DNA of 64,000 bases, from contig NZ_FPAP01000002.1 in NCBI RefSeq assembly GCF_900116415.1, positions 682,001-746,000 of the forward strand. The letters run 5' to 3'. Within the stretch, counting starts at the first letter, position 1, and each line of letters opens with the position of its first letter. Source of the stretch: Chryseobacterium formosense. GTDB taxonomy: Bacteria > Bacteroidota > Bacteroidia > Flavobacteriales > Weeksellaceae. Positions 50,886-59,802 of this stretch are shown in pieces. The notes beneath the pieces were generated by a model. The model ran no database searches. It was not told the origin of the DNA and saw only the letters and a program-made list of their open reading frames with translations. The translations under genes were made by a program, and so were the position numbers.

Positions 50886-52388
50886 ATGCAGATAGAAACA
50901 CGTACCCTGAAAGTGGATGATTACGATGAATTGGTAGAAACCATGCGCCGAGCGTATCCTCAAATGTCAGAATACGTTTGGTCAAAAAAAAGCATCGCCA
51001 AACTGAATAAAATTTTTGAAGCCGGACAGATCTGTATCACCGTAGACGGAAAAATTGCTGCAGTTGCACTTTCCATTATAGTTAATTATGAAGAATTCGG
51101 GGATGATCATACGTATAGCGATATTACGGGGAATTACACTTTCAATACGCATATTTCCACAGGAAATGTCTTATACGGAATCGAAGTTTTTGTTGACCCT
51201 GAATATCGAGAATTACGTTTGGGGAGGAGATTATATGATGCACGGAAAGAACTTTGTGAATTATTGAATCTTAAATCAATTATATTAGGAGGAAGAATTC
51301 CGCATTATCATAAATACAGCCATGAAATGTCGGCAAGAGAATATATTCGAAAAGTAAGGGATAAAGAAATGTATGATCCTGTACTTTCGTTTCAGCTTTC
51401 TAATAATTTTTTGCCTATAAAAGTTCTCAAAAAATACCTTCCGGAAGATGAAGCATCAAGAGAAAATGCCGTTTTGATGCAATGGAATAATATTTATTAC
51501 AGCAAAAAACCAAACACGATGCAGGACAGCGTCATTCGTTTAGGTTTGGTACAGTGGCAGATGAGGCAGTTTAAAGATATTCATGCTTTTTATGAGCAGG
51601 TAGAATTTTTTGTGAATGTGATGGGAGATTACAAATCCGATTTTGTGCTGTTCCCGGAATTGTTCAACACACCACTATTGGCTCCGTTCAACAATCTTTC
51701 AGAGCGCGACAGTATGATTGAGCTGGCAAAAATTACCGAAGAAATTAAAGCTAAAATTTCCGAACTGGCGATCAGCTATAATGTCAATATCATCTCTGGA
51801 AGCATGCCGATTTTTGAAAATAATGATTTGTACAATGTGAGTTATCTTCTGCATCGTGACGGAAGAATTGATGAATACCGAAAAATTCACATCACGCCGA
51901 ATGAGAGAAAATATTACGGAATGAAAGGCGGAAACGAAATCCGGGTTTTCGATACCGACTGCGGCAAAATAGGTTTGGTAATTTGCTACGATGTTGAATT
52001 TCCTGAATTGCCGAGAATTCTTGCCGATCAGGGGATGAAAATTTTGTTTGTACCTTATCTGACGGATACCCAAAATGCGTATATGAGAGTTCGTCACTGT
52101 GCTGCAGCAAGAGCAATTGAAAATGAATGTTATGTTGCCATTGCAGGTTGTGTCGGGAATTTGCCGGGTGTGAATAATATGGATATTCAGTTCGGACAAG
52201 CTGCAGTTTTCACGCCCTCAGATTTTGCTTTTCCGTCGAATGCAGTAAAGGGAGAAGCGACTCCGAACACAGAAATGACGTTGATTGTGGATGTTGATTT
52301 GAATTTATTAAAAGACCTTCATTACAATGGTTCGGTTCAGATTCTGAAAGATCGGAGAACGGATTTGTATGAAACTTATTTGAAATAA
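50886..52388 (+). CDS. GNAT acetyltransferase fused to a carbon-nitrogen hydrolase
   Basis: A 500-aa two-domain enzyme. Residues 1-205 form an acetyltransferase domain (YGIEVFVDPEYRELRLGRRLYDARKE split around 98-122 is the acyl-CoA site). Residues 216-500 are a nitrilase-superfamily amidohydrolase with the catalytic triad E258 in LFPELF, K333 in EYRKIHITP and C367 in LVICYDVEFPEL. The fusion is known in Bacteroidetes and proteobacteria, but the physiological substrate is not established, to my knowledge. Start MQIETRTLKVDDYD. It stands alone between two repeat-rich gaps. Confidence 0.9.
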   Translation: MQIETRTLKVDDYDELVETMRRAYPQMSEYVWSKKSIAKLNKIFEAGQICITVDGKIAAVALSIIVNYEEFGDDHTYSDITGNYTFNTHISTGNVLYGIEVFVDPEYRELRLGRRLYDARKELCELLNLKSIILGGRIPHYHKYSHEMSAREYIRKVRDKEMYDPVLSFQLSNNFLPIKVLKKYLPEDEASRENAVLMQWNNIYYSKKPNTMQDSVIRLGLVQWQMRQFKDIHAFYEQVEFFVNVMGDYKSDFVLFPELFNTPLLAPFNNLSERDSMIELAKITEEIKAKISELAISYNVNIISGSMPIFENNDLYNVSYLLHRDGRIDEYRKIHITPNERKYYGMKGGNEIRVFDTDCGKIGLVICYDVEFPELPRILADQGMKILFVPYLTDTQNAYMRVRHCAAARAIENECYVAIAGCVGNLPGVNNMDIQFGQAAVFTPSDFAFPSNAVKGEATPNTEMTLIVDVDLNLLKDLHYNGSVQILKDRRTDLYETYLK

Positions 52389-52394
52389 ATCTTT

Positions 52395-52570
52395 TTTGCT
52401 CTCGCTGATTTTGCAGATAACGCAGATTTATTAAAAAAAATAAAAATATTTTTAAAGCACTTCCTGTTGAAGGTGCTTTTTTGTTGTCTTTGCTGAGTGA
52501 AACGCCTTAGCGAACAAAAAATATTTATTATAATTGTGAAAAACCTTAGCGAACTTTGCGTTAAAAAACT
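52395..52570. repeat. Intergenic repeats and a terminator-like hairpin
   Basis: It contains GCTGATTTTGCAGATAACGC and two copies of a CTTAGCGAAC word (near 52507 and 52553), members of the dispersed repeats seen elsewhere. AAAGCACTTC (52454-52463) pairs with GAAGGTGCTTT (52469-52479), followed by T residues, and probably terminates the hydrolase gene. Confidence 0.55.
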
Positions 52571-52663
52571 CAATCTTTAAAGAAAAAATTAAATCAAACT
52601 TAAAATACAATCCACATTTAGTTTAAACTAAAAATCTATCTTTCAAAATTAAAATTTTCAATT

Positions 52664-54469
52664 TTGAATCGATCATTTTCTATTTTATTTTTCATTCTTT
52701 TTTTCTCCTCGTTTAATCTAAAAAGCCAGCAAAAACCCGTGAAAATTGCTTTTCTTGCAGACGTACATTTTCAGGATTTGTATGGGGAATTTTCAGATTC
52801 AGATTTTAAAGGAATTGAAAACCCGAAAACAGGTAAGAAAACCATTCTCCGAACAATGGATTCTCAATTGCATTCGACAAGAATTTTTAATGAAAATTAT
52901 TTCGCTTTTCTCGCTGCTTTGGATGATATTGCCAAAAGAAATATCAAGATTGTTGCACTTCCCGGAGATTATACGGATGACGGACAAGCCTATAATTTGC
53001 GAGGTTTAAGGAAAATTTTAGATGAATATCAGAAAAAATATCAGATGAGGTTTTTCACCACGACAGGGAATCATGATCCGGTGAATCCGTTTTTGAAACA
53101 GGGTGGGAAATCTGATTTTATGGATGAAAATGGTGGCGAAATTTTAATGATCAGTGACGAAAAATTTATTAAAAATAAAGATCAAAAGGCTGTAGTTACC
53201 AAAGATATTGCGATGTCGGGTTATCTCGAAATTTTAAACAGCATGAAAGATTTTGGTTTTAATCCATCCAAAAAAGATTTGTTTTGGCAAACTCCTTTCA
53301 GTACATATTCTTATGAAGAATTTAATTTTAAAAATGCTTTAAAAGATTCGGAATTTTCCAACAGGATGTATGAAGTGAGTCCCGGTTTTTCTGTTCCTGA
53401 TTTTTCTTACGTGGTCGAACCAGCCGAAGGAATTTGGCTTATGGCCATCGATGGAAATACGTATATTCCAAAAAATAATAATGGAAATCCGAAAGATGAA
53501 AATAATTTTAACGGTGCTTCTATTGGTTATAATAATGTTTTAACGAACAAAAAACATCTTTTTTCATGGGTTGAAAAAGTAGTGAGTGAAGCTAAGAAGC
53601 ACAATAAAACCTTGATTGCTTTTACCCATTATCCGATTCTGGATTTTAATGATGATGCCAATTCTGAAATCCAGAAACTTTTAGGAAAAGATAAATGGCA
53701 AATGGACAGAGTTCCAAAAGATGAGGTTGCAGAGTTGTTTGCAAAAGCAGGCTTGAAATTGCATTTTGCAGGTCATATGCACATCAACGATACCGGAATT
53801 AAAAAGTTTGAAAACGACAAAATGTTGGTCAATATTCAGGTTCCTTCTTTAGCAGCATATATTCCGGGATATAAAATTTTAACCGTGAATTCTCAGGATG
53901 AGTTTGAGGTGGAAACGGTTTCCATTAAAAAAGTTCCAAGATTTACGGAATTGTTTCCGTTGTACGAAAAGGAATTTGAAAATTTGAAAAATAAAAATTC
54001 AAATAATACTTGGAATCATGACATTTTAAAAACAAAAAACTATCAGGATTTCACGTTATTTCATCTGAAAGAATTGGTAAGGCTTCGATTTATTCCATCC
54101 GACTGGCCAAAAGATTTTATTGAAAAAGCTTCTCAACTTTCAGGTAAAGATTTGCTTGAATTAAGTTCAGAAAATCAGGATTTTTCAGAAAAAGCAAAAA
54201 GAAATTTTGCCAAATGGAAGTTTGAAGAGGTACTTTTAAATCTTTACCAATTTCAGTCTGCGGATGAACTGGCAAAAAAAGATATTCCGAAAAAAAGACT
54301 TACTCAATATAAAGTTTTAGAACAGAATTTTGAAAATTTGAAAACACAAGATCAATTTTTAAATCAGCTTAAAACTTTCTTCAAAATTTTAGAAAAGCTT
54401 TCTTCAGGAGATGCTTCAGATCATTTTAGAATTGATTTTAAGAAAGGAGAAATAGTGAAAATAAATTGA
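52664..54469 (+). CDS. Exported calcineurin-like metallophosphoesterase
   Basis: A 601-aa secreted enzyme with a signal peptide (MNRSFSILFFILFF to KSQ), only accessible from the TTG at 52664, because no ATG precedes the catalytic domain. The metal-site motifs occur in order: FLADVHF, LPGDYTDDG, TTGNHDP, AFTHYP and FAGHMHIND (between about residues 30 and 375). The C-terminal 200 residues are helical and unassigned. It could hydrolyse phosphate esters or nucleotides, extending the phosphatase theme of the locus. Its stop codon abuts the stop of the convergent lipoprotein gene with no spacer. Confidence 0.87.
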   Translation: MNRSFSILFFILFFSSFNLKSQQKPVKIAFLADVHFQDLYGEFSDSDFKGIENPKTGKKTILRTMDSQLHSTRIFNENYFAFLAALDDIAKRNIKIVALPGDYTDDGQAYNLRGLRKILDEYQKKYQMRFFTTTGNHDPVNPFLKQGGKSDFMDENGGEILMISDEKFIKNKDQKAVVTKDIAMSGYLEILNSMKDFGFNPSKKDLFWQTPFSTYSYEEFNFKNALKDSEFSNRMYEVSPGFSVPDFSYVVEPAEGIWLMAIDGNTYIPKNNNGNPKDENNFNGASIGYNNVLTNKKHLFSWVEKVVSEAKKHNKTLIAFTHYPILDFNDDANSEIQKLLGKDKWQMDRVPKDEVAELFAKAGLKLHFAGHMHINDTGIKKFENDKMLVNIQVPSLAAYIPGYKILTVNSQDEFEVETVSIKKVPRFTELFPLYEKEFENLKNKNSNNTWNHDILKTKNYQDFTLFHLKELVRLRFIPSDWPKDFIEKASQLSGKDLLELSSENQDFSEKAKRNFAKWKFEEVLLNLYQFQSADELAKKDIPKKRLTQYKVLEQNFENLKTQDQFLNQLKTFFKILEKLSSGDASDHFRIDFKKGEIVKIN

Positions 54470-55021
54470 TTATTTTTTGAATTTAATAGTTCTGATTGCA
54501 TTCAGTAATTCTTTTTGATTTTTGAAATTCAGATTTTGACCATAGAGAGTAAATTTAATTTTTCCTAAAGATGATGCTCCTAAACTATCAAAATATACTC
54601 CAGTAATTCCTTCGCCTGATCGTTTTGGGCTTACAATTTTAGCATTATAACCTGATATTTTTTCATAATGTTTTTTGTTGATTTTAAAATCTTCTTGATT
54701 TACTTTGCTCAAATCTGAAACAATTACCATCTTTGAAGTATCGGTTTCTGGATGTTCTTTTATTATTTCTTTTAAAAATTTTCTTTCAAAAATGACAATA
54801 TCTTCTTCTAAAGAATTTGAGTAAGGTCCATAATCGAAACTCACAGTATCATTATTTTCTGTTATAAATCCTCCAACATCACTATCAACTCCTTGTAATT
54901 TTAGTTTTTTCCATTCTCCTTCAACTTCGATGTCGAAATTATTGAAACTTAAATTCTGTGTTTTCTTCTGTGAGCAATTTACCAAAAGAGTTAATAGAAG
55001 AAGCATGAATACATATTTCAT
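54470..55021 (-). CDS. Predicted lipoprotein of unknown function
   Basis: The 183-aa product has a lipobox LLVNC (C16) and a compact mature part with EVEGEWKKLKLQGVDSD, DNDTVSFDYGPYSN and a C-terminal FTLYGQNLNFKNQKELLNAIRTIKF. The pattern resembles small Bacteroidetes lipoproteins of no known role. It is the distal member of a long minus-strand series of exported proteins (59602 back to 54470). It meets the metallophosphoesterase gene tail to tail. Confidence 0.7.
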   Translation of the reverse strand: MKYVFMLLLLTLLVNCSQKKTQNLSFNNFDIEVEGEWKKLKLQGVDSDVGGFITENNDTVSFDYGPYSNSLEEDIVIFERKFLKEIIKEHPETDTSKMVIVSDLSKVNQEDFKINKKHYEKISGYNAKIVSPKRSGEGITGVYFDSLGASSLGKIKFTLYGQNLNFKNQKELLNAIRTIKFKK

Positions 55022-55063
55022 TCTTAAAACTTACTGAGTCTAAATTTTATTTTATTACCGATA

Positions 55064-55387
55064 TTAAGCAATTTCTCTTGAACTATAGTTTTTTCTACAA
55101 ACCAAACAGTATAAATCTTCACGCCAAACACGATTCACTTTGTAGTTCAATATTCTGTCGATTCCCTGGACGATTGTAATTCCTTTTGCTAGAGACTCTT
55201 CTGTTTCCGTCTTTACTTTGGAATTCGATTTTAGAGTTTCCAAATCTTTCAAATTTTGTTCTAAAAGGGCTTTATCTTTTAGCGAAACAGAATCTGAAGT
55301 GATTTGCGTTTCGTTAATGTCTTGTTTATTTTGCGCCGAAAACAAAGCAAAACTGAAAATAAAAAGAAGAATAAAATATAATTTCAT
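55064..55387 (-). CDS. Small exported protein of unknown function
   Basis: A 107-aa product with a signal peptide ending FSAQ, a charged coiled region at about 30-75, and a short C-terminal part with a CLVC cysteine pair (YCLVCRKNYSS). I do not recognise it. It is 42 bp upstream of the lipoprotein gene at 54470 on the same strand and may be cotranscribed with it. Confidence 0.6.
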   Translation of the reverse strand: MKLYFILLFIFSFALFSAQNKQDINETQITSDSVSLKDKALLEQNLKDLETLKSNSKVKTETEESLAKGITIVQGIDRILNYKVNRVWREDLYCLVCRKNYSSREIA

Positions 55388-55440
55388 GGGTTAAAAAGTG
55401 TATCCCAATTTAGTGAAAATTTAAATACAATTTTAATTTT

Positions 55441-56529
55441 TTACTTGCCCGTTAAACTTTTCAAAAACGGTAACATCTGAGATGAACCGTCTAAAGCTTC
55501 TGCAATCGTCCCATTTTCATCAATTAAATAAAGGATAGGATAACCGTTAATGCCAAATTCTTTCTCAAGGTCTTTTTTATCTGCAATGACAGGGAATTTT
55601 GCATCTTTGTTTACATAATATTTTATTACATCTGTCTTAGAATCAGATCCGAAAATATGGATGAGTTCAATTTGTGGATTTAATTTAAAACCTGAACTCA
55701 GAATGTAATCAGAAATTATTTTTGAGTATCCGCAACGGGTAGATGAAAAAAGCAGAAGTTTTTTCTTTTCATTTTTAGGCTGAAAAGAAAAATTTTTTCC
55801 ATACATATCAACTGCGTTGAATGATAAAGCAATAGTGTTTTTTCTCAATGGCTGCAATGAATCTTGCCTTTCGTAATACTTTAAAGCATAATCTTTCGGC
55901 AGAATAACTTTGAAATTGGTGGTTTTATCTGAGAAAATATAATTGGTAAACAAATAAGTAACTGTATGTCCCAATGTCCCGTCAACAAAACTTTTCCTCT
56001 CGAATTTTGAAATCGTAAAATTTTCCGAAATATAAATATGAAACTCAATTTTCATTTCTTTGCCTTCGTGATGACTTATGCTTTCTATATTTGAGTAATG
56101 ACTGTGAATTTTCCCATCGATTTGGGTATCGTCAATATAGCTCCATTTCTTTTTCAAGAGTGTTGTAGGACCAAACTGTCTGAGTCGTGATGAAGAAATC
56201 GCTACCTTTTGATGGTCTGTAGTTTCGTATTCGTAAATGGTTTTTTCAGAATGATTTACCTCGTAATACGAATTGTTCTTGTAAAATTCTTCTGAAGTTT
56301 CATTTTTGCTGTAAAATTCAAAATCTCTGTTTTGAGGCTTGTAAATCGTGTAAAATATGTTGAAAACAGATATTGCGTTCGTTTCTGGATTGGGATAATA
56401 AGCCGTTGTTTTGTAGCTGATTACATTTGCTTTGAAATATTTTCGTTTTGCTTTTTCTAGATCGGGAACTTGGGCAGAAAGTTGGGTGATGCTCAATAGC
56501 AATAAGATAATACTTAAAATATTTTTCAT
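55441..56529 (-). CDS. Exported thioredoxin-fold protein with an incomplete active site
   Basis: From the ATG at 56529 (MKNILSIILL) a 362-aa precursor with a signal peptide ending LSAQ. Residues 25-240 form a beta-rich domain with no assignment. The last 110 residues are a TlpA/AhpC-like thioredoxin domain: LLLFSSTRCGYSK, where the second cysteine of CxxC is missing (CGYS), then KFPVIADKKDLEKEFGINGYPILYLIDENGTI with the cis-proline. The usual disulfide chemistry is therefore unlikely. It lies in the series of small exported proteins. Confidence 0.75.
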   Translation of the reverse strand: MKNILSIILLLLSITQLSAQVPDLEKAKRKYFKANVISYKTTAYYPNPETNAISVFNIFYTIYKPQNRDFEFYSKNETSEEFYKNNSYYEVNHSEKTIYEYETTDHQKVAISSSRLRQFGPTTLLKKKWSYIDDTQIDGKIHSHYSNIESISHHEGKEMKIEFHIYISENFTISKFERKSFVDGTLGHTVTYLFTNYIFSDKTTNFKVILPKDYALKYYERQDSLQPLRKNTIALSFNAVDMYGKNFSFQPKNEKKKLLLFSSTRCGYSKIISDYILSSGFKLNPQIELIHIFGSDSKTDVIKYYVNKDAKFPVIADKKDLEKEFGINGYPILYLIDENGTIAEALDGSSQMLPFLKSLTGK

Positions 56530-56580
56530 TTTATTACAGACCGCATTATTAATCATCATTTATCCTTCCCACTATTTAAA

Positions 56581-57234
56581 TCATTTATTCTCTAAAATTT
56601 TTTTGAACTCTGGATTGATTGAAGAAGGTTCCAGCTTTTCAGCTTCTTTCAAATACTTTTTTGCTTCCTTAATGTTGTTTAGATAAAAATATGATGTTGA
56701 AAGCATCGAATAAAGTTTTCCGTTTTTAGGATTTAACTTCAAACCTGTTTCTAAATCTCTTATCGCAATTTTTAGAAAATTAGAATTTTTCTCAGTTAAA
56801 AATATTTGTGAATAAGCCAAAGCACTTGAAACGTAAAAATCTGAATTTGATGGGTTCAATTTTTTGGCAGTGTCAAAATATTTTACAGCTTTTTTGGGAT
56901 TTCCTTTCATAGCCGTTATGTTTCCAAACCCCCAATAGATTTCGTAGGATTGAGGACTTAATAGCCAAGCCTGATTAAAACGTTTCATTGCTGTATCTAA
57001 ATCATTTTCATAAAAGTATTTCCAACCAGATTTCACTCTGTCTTCCATCGCTTTTTGTCGGTTAGGAAATAGTTGATCCATCTCAGCTAAGAATTCTTTA
57101 TCGCTTTCTATTTGTTCCTTGCACTTTTTAACTCCGCCATACATTGGTAAAATGTTTATTTTTTCAGGACAATTTTGGCTATAAAGTAATTTGAATATAA
57201 GGAATAAAATGAGGGTAAAATATTTTATTTTCAT
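56581..57234 (-). CDS. Exported TPR-repeat protein
   Basis: A 217-aa protein with a signal peptide (to LLYSQ) and about four tetratricopeptide repeats between residues 70 and 215 (YYENDLDTAMKRFNQAWLL, AMKGNPKKAVKYFDTAKKLNP, DLETGLKLNPKNGKLYSML, YLNNIKEAKKYLKEAEKLEP). It is a protein-interaction scaffold of unknown partner. It belongs to the same minus-strand series and is separated by about 50 bp from the thioredoxin-like gene downstream. Confidence 0.8.
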   Translation of the reverse strand: MKIKYFTLILFLIFKLLYSQNCPEKINILPMYGGVKKCKEQIESDKEFLAEMDQLFPNRQKAMEDRVKSGWKYFYENDLDTAMKRFNQAWLLSPQSYEIYWGFGNITAMKGNPKKAVKYFDTAKKLNPSNSDFYVSSALAYSQIFLTEKNSNFLKIAIRDLETGLKLNPKNGKLYSMLSTSYFYLNNIKEAKKYLKEAEKLEPSSINPEFKKILENK

Positions 57235-57323
57235 GATTTTAAAATTTAAGATTTAACTCCGATTCATTGATTGAGTTTTTATCTTTAGGTTTCATTGAGT
57301 AAGATTAATAATTTCTACAATTA

Positions 57324-57620
57324 TTACTCGAATTTTTCTTCTACATTGTAAAGCACTTCACAATCGCAGAATCCACCGTTTTCCTTTAACCAGTTTTCGA
57401 CTTCTTCGATGTTTTCTATATGATTAGTTTCTAAAAATTGCTTCGTCAGTTTCAGGCTGTCATCACAGCCATGCTCTTCAAGTTTTTCATCCAGAAAATC
57501 AAACAATTTCTGAAAAATCTCACGGGAAACCGGAAGACTTTTTTCAAACTCTATCTGAGCTTTTTCCTGTAATTCTTTTTGAATCTGTCTGCGTTTTGCT
57601 CTCTCGTTCTCGTCTGGCAT
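57324..57620 (-). CDS. DUF2695 family protein
   Basis: A 98-aa acidic cytoplasmic protein. The central part matches DUF2695 as I recall it (FDFLDEKLEEHGCDDSLKLTKQFL) and the C-terminal GGFCDCEVLYNVEEKF carries a CxC motif common to the family. The first 25 residues are a charged helix. The function is unknown. It follows the lipoprotein gene at 57626 by only 5 bp, so they are cotranscribed. Confidence 0.78.
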   Translation of the reverse strand: MPDENERAKRRQIQKELQEKAQIEFEKSLPVSREIFQKLFDFLDEKLEEHGCDDSLKLTKQFLETNHIENIEEVENWLKENGGFCDCEVLYNVEEKFE

Positions 57621-57625
57621 TTTGT

Positions 57626-58342
57626 TTAAAGATCTTTAAATGTTGTAGATAATCTATAATTGGTAAGTCTGTTTAAATAAATTGCCTTAATTGGAATCGC
57701 AAAATTATTTTCAATCTTATAAAATTTTGGTGGATAATACATTTTTATAACATCAGGATTCAGTTGTGAAACATCATACTTCTCATCGCTGAAGGTTTTA
57801 TCAAAACCTGTCATGCCTTTAATTGTTTCAGGACTTTCGTTTCCGCTGAATTTCGGATAACTGTAATAATTTCCTTTTCTGTTTCTGTACACTTGATCGT
57901 ACTGATATTTCTGATGAAAATAATGACTTCCATCTTTACTTTTTGATAAATAGAGAATAACGGAATCTTTTTCTGCAAATCCCGGAGTTCCATAATGATC
58001 ATAGGCAATAAATTCTATAGTGTCACTGTCAAGATAGTTAAACATTTTTCTTAAAACTTGATATTTGCATTTGAAAGCTCCGTCCATGATATCGCGTTTT
58101 GAAATTACTTTTACTGAATCTCCTGTTTCTTCATCTACTTCATATCGAAAAGTTTTGTTTAAATCATTATTTTCATTAGGATCAAATTCGGTAATCGATA
58201 TTTTCTTTCCTACAAAAGCGTAAAGATTAACCGACTTACTTGCTCCACCATGCATAATATTTTTTGAAGAATTGATATATGCTGATTTACACGCTGTAAA
58301 AATTATTAAAATGAGAACCGATAAAAATATTTTACTATTCAT
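57626..58342 (-). CDS. Predicted lipoprotein of unknown function
   Basis: A 238-aa product with a clear lipobox IFTAC (C18). The mature part contains ISITEFDPNENND, IEFIAYDHYGTPGFAEKDSVILYLS and a C-terminal YYPPKFYKIENNFAIPIKAIYL. No family recognised. It is located between the frameshifted lipoprotein gene and the DUF2695 gene on the minus strand. Confidence 0.65.
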   Translation of the reverse strand: MNSKIFLSVLILIIFTACKSAYINSSKNIMHGGASKSVNLYAFVGKKISITEFDPNENNDLNKTFRYEVDEETGDSVKVISKRDIMDGAFKCKYQVLRKMFNYLDSDTIEFIAYDHYGTPGFAEKDSVILYLSKSKDGSHYFHQKYQYDQVYRNRKGNYYSYPKFSGNESPETIKGMTGFDKTFSDEKYDVSQLNPDVIKMYYPPKFYKIENNFAIPIKAIYLNRLTNYRLSTTFKDL

Positions 58343-58350
58343 TATACAGC

Positions 58351-58815
58351 TTATTTTTTCAAATATGACAAAATTTTCTCAGTTATATAATTCCTTTCCT
58401 CTGTATTTGCATCATTATCCATATCACTATGATTAATATCCGTAAAATCTACGGTCATTCCAAATTTTCTTTGCTCTTCATTCGTCAGCAAAACCCCTTC
58501 ATCGACAGGATAATCTTTGTGCTGTCTGCTTTTCCGAAACAGTTTCGAATTCTTGAAGTGAAAAAAATCTGCCGAGTTTTCCGTTAAAGCGCATTTTATT
58601 TACATCAAAAACCTCAATTTCCATACTTTTTTGCTGAGGATTGATCTGAGTTTCGGTAATATTTTCTTTATTAATCTTTTTTGATCTGATCTCATTTAAT
58701 ATAGTTGCAGAATCTTTTTGCCGAGGTTTTTATCGCAAGATTGTAATACGATGATAAAGATTACCAAAGCTAATTTACATAGAATAAAAAAAGTCTTCTG
58801 CTTTATTTTTTTCAT
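58351..58815 (-). pseudogene. Lipoprotein gene broken by two frameshifts
   Basis: The reading starts at ATG 58815 (MKKIKQKTFFILCK), has a lipobox-like IVLQSC, and stops early after the first frame change near 58725. In the second frame it continues smoothly (DSATILNEIRSKKINKEN, then MEIEVFDVNKMRFNGK) until a second shift near 58545. The third frame reads through KDYPVDEGVLLTNEEQRKFG and NHSDMDNDANTEERN to TAA at 58351. The three pieces together give a plausible protein of about 150 aa. It may be a recent pseudogene or the result of sequencing errors. It lies 1 bp beyond the stop codon of the LprI-like gene. Confidence 0.65.
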
Positions 58816-58816
58816 G

Positions 58817-59236
58817 TTAATAATCTAAATTTTCATAATACATCTTTAATTTAAGCGCCCTGTTCTTTACAATATCTTTTTTCTGGTTTTCTGCAACAAT
58901 ATTCCACATCGTTCCTTCTTTCAATTCAAAATAAAACTTAGAAATGAAAGCAAATTCTTTATCTCTGTACATCATCCATTGTTTCTGGGATTCTTTCAGA
59001 CTTTCAAAAGCTGATTTTGGTAGTTTACTTTTTAAAAGATTATAATATTTGTTGAGCTCTTGATCCCAGGATTCCTTTGCTTTTATGGTACAGTTTCGCA
59101 TTTCAGCAGTTGATATATCTTTTTTGTTAAGACATTTTGATTCTGTGAGATCTATCAAATTTTCCTGCTGAGCTTTGCTCTGCGAAAAAATATAAATTGA
59201 GAGGAAAAGTAAAATTAATGTAATTAAGTTTTTCAT
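58817..59236 (-). CDS. LprI-like (DUF1311) exported protein
   Basis: A 139-aa precursor with a signal peptide (to FSQS). The mature domain has the DUF1311/LprI pattern: CLNKKDISTAEMRNCTIKA with the conserved cysteine pair, ESWDQELNKYYNLLKSKLP, and LKESQKQWMMYRDKEFAF. Members include lysozyme-inhibitor-type lipoproteins. Here no lipobox is present, so it is probably periplasmic. It precedes the frameshifted gene. Confidence 0.85.
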   Translation of the reverse strand: MKNLITLILLFLSIYIFSQSKAQQENLIDLTESKCLNKKDISTAEMRNCTIKAKESWDQELNKYYNLLKSKLPKSAFESLKESQKQWMMYRDKEFAFISKFYFELKEGTMWNIVAENQKKDIVKNRALKLKMYYENLDY

Positions 59237-59266
59237 GGTGTTCTTCTGTCAAAATTTAATGAAAAA

Positions 59267-59602
59267 TTATTCAAGAACAGGTTTATTCATGAAAGGAAAT
59301 TGATTCGAATAAATAACTTTTATGCTATCCCCAATTTTATATTTTTTATTATAGCTCGGGTTCTGATACGTTTTACCATTCAAATTAAATTCGTAATAAT
59401 AAGAATAAAACTCAAACATATGAGAACCTCTTCCGCCTTCCTTCTTATCAATTATTTTAGCATTTATATGCTTAGTATCTATATAGTCAATTATATTTCT
59501 GTAAATAAGAGTATTTCGGTTAAGATATAGGATAAGACCAAATATTAACAGAAGAAAACCGATTCTCTGAAATTTATTGGGTTTTTGTTTATTTTTCAAC
59601 AT
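59267..59602 (-). CDS. Small membrane protein, DUF3592-like
   Basis: A 111-aa protein with one N-terminal transmembrane helix (about 11-27) and an extracytoplasmic domain with YYYEFNLNGKTYQNPSYNKKYKIGDSIKVIYS, the usual DUF3592 pattern (Y-x-F-x-V-x-G-x-x-Y ... G-x-x-V-x-V-x-Y). Function unknown. It is the first gene of the minus-strand run of exported proteins. Confidence 0.65.
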   Translation of the reverse strand: MLKNKQKPNKFQRIGFLLLIFGLILYLNRNTLIYRNIIDYIDTKHINAKIIDKKEGGRGSHMFEFYSYYYEFNLNGKTYQNPSYNKKYKIGDSIKVIYSNQFPFMNKPVLE

Positions 59603-59649
59603 TTTAAGATATATTTTCTAATTGCCTGCAATATGCTATAATTAAATGC

Positions 59650-59765
59650 GGTCTTCTGTAATCCTTAATATTTTTAACCACTAAGTACACTAAGGGATTT
59701 ACAAAGTACACAACTATTTGTGTTCCTTGTGTGATCATTAGTGCTCTTTGTGGTTAAAAACCAAT
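59650..59765. repeat. Dispersed intergenic repeat with inverted ends
   Basis: The stretch reads as iterations of CACTAAG, CACAA and CTTTGTG words, beginning TTAACCACTAAG and ending CTTTGTGGTTAA, so its ends are complementary. It is of the type scattered through Flavobacteriia genomes. Confidence 0.6.
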
Positions 59766-59802
59766 TAAAATAAATAAACAGATATTCCATGTAGTTTAAT
59801 AA

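Noticed and set aside
51699..52199. Minus-strand 166-codon frame inside the hydrolase gene
   Set aside because: It is antisense to conserved nitrilase motifs including the catalytic cysteine; no independent support.
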